NCBI GenBank assembly: GCA_937902865.1
Contig: CALFNJ010000357.1
Coordinates: 1 to 5,713 of the forward strand
Source: an uncultured Opitutaceae bacterium
Lineage (GTDB): Bacteria > Verrucomicrobiota > Verrucomicrobiia > Opitutales > Opitutaceae
DNA: 5,713 bases
Direction: 5' to 3'
In this document: positions 4,320 through 5,713 of the stretch, one piece after another
Layout: each line of letters begins with the position of its first letter
Numbering within the stretch: position 1 is the first letter of the stretch
Translations under genes and position numbers: made by a program
Notes under the pieces: generated by a model
The model's input: only the letters and a program-made list of their open reading frames with translations
What the model was told of the DNA's origin: nothing
Databases searched by the model: none

Positions 4320-5543
4320 GTGGATCGGATGCGGGCGCTCGTCGAGGTGCTGGGGCATCCGGAGCGGGCGGTGCCGGTGATCCATGTCGCGGGGACGAAC
4401 GGGAAGGGGTCGGTCTCGGCGATGCTCGAGAGCATTTTGCGCACGGCCGGATGGCGGACGGGGCTTTATACGTCACCCCATCTCGTGCGGCTCGGGGAGC
4501 GCGTGCAGGTGGATCGGAAGCTTCTGACGGAGGAGGAAATCATCGCCTACACGGCGGAACTGCGGCCGGCAGCGGCCAAGGCGGCGGCACGGGCGAATGA
4601 GGAGCCGGCGACGTTTTTCGAGTTCATGACGGCGATGGCGTTTCTGCAGTTCCAGCGTCAGCGGGCGGATGTCGCGGTCGTCGAAGTCGGCCTCGGCGGC
4701 CGGCTCGATGCGACGAATGTGGTCGAACCGGAGCTCGCGGTCATCACCTCGATCGGACTCGACCACTGTGAAATGCTCGGCGACACCGTGGAGAAGATCG
4801 CCGCGGAGAAGGCCGGCATCATCAAGCCGGGCCGGCCGGTGGTGATCGGGCGGCTGCCTTTGGAAGCGGAGACGATCGTGCGGGCGATCGCGGCGGAACG
4901 CGGCAGCGGAGTGATTTCGGTGCGGCAGGAATTTGGCGAGGAGCCGGGGCGCTATCCGAAAACGAATCTCGAGGGCGATTACCAGCGGTGGAATGCGGCC
5001 ACGGCCACGCTGGTGGCGCGGGCACTGCCGTCGCGCTGGAAATTGACCGAGGAGGCGATAGCCCGGGGATTGCAGCGAGTGAACTGGCCTGGACGTTGGC
5101 AGCGGCTGACGCTGGGTTCGCGGCCGGTGATTCTCGATACCTCCCACAATCCGGAGGGCGCTGCCGTGCTGGAATCCAATCTCAGCCGCCTGGAGAAGAC
5201 CGACCGCACGGGACCGGCGGTCATCGTCGGAGTGCTGGGCACGGCGCGGGCGCGACCGCTTCTGGAAGTCATCGCACGGCACGCCGGCGTGATCTATCTC
5301 GTCGTGCCCAACCAGGCCAGGGCCTGCAGCCATGAGGAGCTGGCGGCATTGCTGCCGGCGACGTTCACGGGCCGCGTGGTGCGTTCCACCGTGCCGGAGC
5401 TTTTTCCGACGGCGGAATCCTGCACTGCGGGGCGCGGCGGTGACACCGTGGTGGTGACCGGTTCGGTTTATCTGATCGGTGAGGTGCTCGCGCGGATCGA
5501 CCCGGAGCGGGGAGCGAACGAGGGAAGACTGCAGGATTTCTGA
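4320..5543 (+). CDS. folC: Folylpolyglutamate synthase / dihydrofolate synthase (FolC), 5' end disrupted
   Basis: FolC uses ATP to add glutamate to dihydropteroate and/or to folates, retaining them in the cytoplasm. From GTG 4320 the product is 407 residues; with the interrupted start at 4248 it would be 431 codons, nearer the usual length. Motifs are the P-loop HVAGTNGKGS (22-31), TSPHLVRLGERV (51-62), TFFEF (98-102), VEVGLGGRLDATN (121-133), SIGLDH (144-149), EKAGIIKPG (163-171) with the lysine usually carbamylated in Mur-ligase-like enzymes, NAATA (225-229), PGRW (257-260) and DTSHNPEG (273-280). The central and C-terminal Mur-ligase-like domains look intact. In the C-terminal domain the common DKD-type motif is replaced by GVLGTARARPLL. 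GTG 4320 has no Shine-Dalgarno sequence and would remove the first helix, so it may not be the true start. The downstream ATG at 4329 is the next candidate. accD-folC adjacency is also seen in E. coli. Confidence 0.93.
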   Translation: MDRMRALVEVLGHPERAVPVIHVAGTNGKGSVSAMLESILRTAGWRTGLYTSPHLVRLGERVQVDRKLLTEEEIIAYTAELRPAAAKAAARANEEPATFFEFMTAMAFLQFQRQRADVAVVEVGLGGRLDATNVVEPELAVITSIGLDHCEMLGDTVEKIAAEKAGIIKPGRPVVIGRLPLEAETIVRAIAAERGSGVISVRQEFGEEPGRYPKTNLEGDYQRWNAATATLVARALPSRWKLTEEAIARGLQRVNWPGRWQRLTLGSRPVILDTSHNPEGAAVLESNLSRLEKTDRTGPAVIVGVLGTARARPLLEVIARHAGVIYLVVPNQARACSHEELAALLPATFTGRVVRSTVPELFPTAESCTAGRGGDTVVVTGSVYLIGEVLARIDPERGANEGRLQDF

Positions 5544-5556
5544 GGGAAGTCCGAGG

Positions 5557-5580
5557 TTTCGCGCCGAGGCGGGAAATTTT
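5557..5580 (+). terminator. Possible intrinsic terminator after folC
   Basis: A short stem forms between TTTCGCGC (5557-5564) and GCGGGAAA (5569-5576), with one G-G mismatch and a CGAG loop, followed by TTTT at 5577-5580. It lies 13 bases after the folC stop, a typical distance. The stem is short and the T-run brief, so the call is tentative; the palindrome at 5584-5657 could serve instead. Confidence 0.35.
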
Positions 5581-5583
5581 CCA

Positions 5584-5657
5584 ATGTAGGGGCGTCCCTT
5601 GGGACGCCCGTTTGGACTGAGGTCACCGGAGCGGGCCCCCAAGGAGCGCCCCTACAT
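5584..5657 (+). repeat. Palindromic intergenic repeat with ATGTAGGGGCG termini
   Basis: The ends ATGTAGGGGCG (5584-5594) and CGCCCCTACAT (5647-5657) are perfect 11-base complements. Pairing extends inward to about 26 bases per arm with a few mismatches and a one-base gap. A smaller hairpin, GGCGTCCCTTGGGACGCC (5591-5608), is nested in the left arm. The sequence is unrelated to the repeats around truA or the heptamer arrays. Repeats with these termini occur in many copies in various large, GC-rich environmental bacterial genomes; copy number here cannot be judged from one window. Confidence 0.8.
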
Positions 5658-5681
5658 CGAGCCTCGATCTTCCGATCCGTG

Positions 5682-5713
5682 TCACGCGAAGGCGCGAAGG
5701 ACGCGAAGAAGGT
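5682..5713 (+). repeat. Start of a fourth dispersed repeat family (truncated by window end)
   Basis: The last 32 bases consist of iterated GCGAAGG-like words (TCACGCGAAGGCGCGAAGGA, then CGCGAAGAAGG). Sequences of the type 'cacgcgaaggcgcgaagg' commonly form the outer arm of large palindromes similar in plan to the 778-937 element. The matching arm would lie beyond the window, so the assignment rests on pattern familiarity. Confidence 0.5.

Noticed and set aside
4473..5642. 389-codon minus-strand open frame opposite folC
   Set aside because: It is a shadow of FolC; its N terminus translates the palindromic repeat at 5584-5657.

Overview
The window is a GC-rich bacterial chromosome segment. Every gene reads on the + strand. 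Dispersed palindromic repeats fill most of the longer gaps. The gene set, the low-quality ribosome binding sites, the repeat types (the 'TTCACCACAGAGGCAC...' palindrome, GTTGAAC heptamers, the 'TGTAGGGGCG' palindrome) and the four-helix bundle protein together suggest a member of Verrucomicrobiota, most likely the Opitutaceae. This placement is inference from pattern familiarity; there is no rRNA here to confirm it.

Layout. 1-280 is the 3' end of a mannose-1-phosphate guanylyltransferase gene. 319-762 is yqgF/ruvX. 778-937 is a large palindromic repeat. 1002-1766 is truA. 1783-1934 is a second copy of the same repeat, inverted. 1969-2703 is comF. 2711-3589 is accD, 7 bases after comF. 3625-3663 is a heptamer array. 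3752-4183 is a four-helix bundle protein gene. 4198-4239 is an oppositely oriented heptamer array. 4248-5543 is folC, whose 5' end carries an in-frame TAG at 4281-4283, so the uninterrupted frame begins at GTG 4320. 5544-5713 is non-coding, with a possible terminator, a further palindrome and the start of another repeat family. In 938-1001, between the first palindrome and truA, I see no convincing element.

How the genes relate. They are mostly housekeeping functions: sugar nucleotide supply, 16S rRNA maturation or resolvase-like activity (YqgF), tRNA pseudouridylation (TruA), a phosphoribosyltransferase-fold protein (ComF), the beta subunit of acetyl-CoA carboxylase carboxyltransferase (AccD) and folate polyglutamylation (FolC). 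The truA...accD-folC order echoes the Escherichia coli truA-dedA-accD-folC neighbourhood. The four-helix bundle gene with its bracketing arrays looks like an insertion between accD and folC.

Most notable points: (1) the amber codon in the conserved 5' part of folC; (2) an AccD whose four zinc-ribbon cysteines are all replaced although the rest of the protein is canonical; (3) a four-helix bundle gene bracketed by inverted 7-bp-period arrays; (4) truA bracketed by an inverted pair of about 150-bp palindromic repeats. I found no CRISPR array, tRNA, rRNA, transposase or defence cluster.
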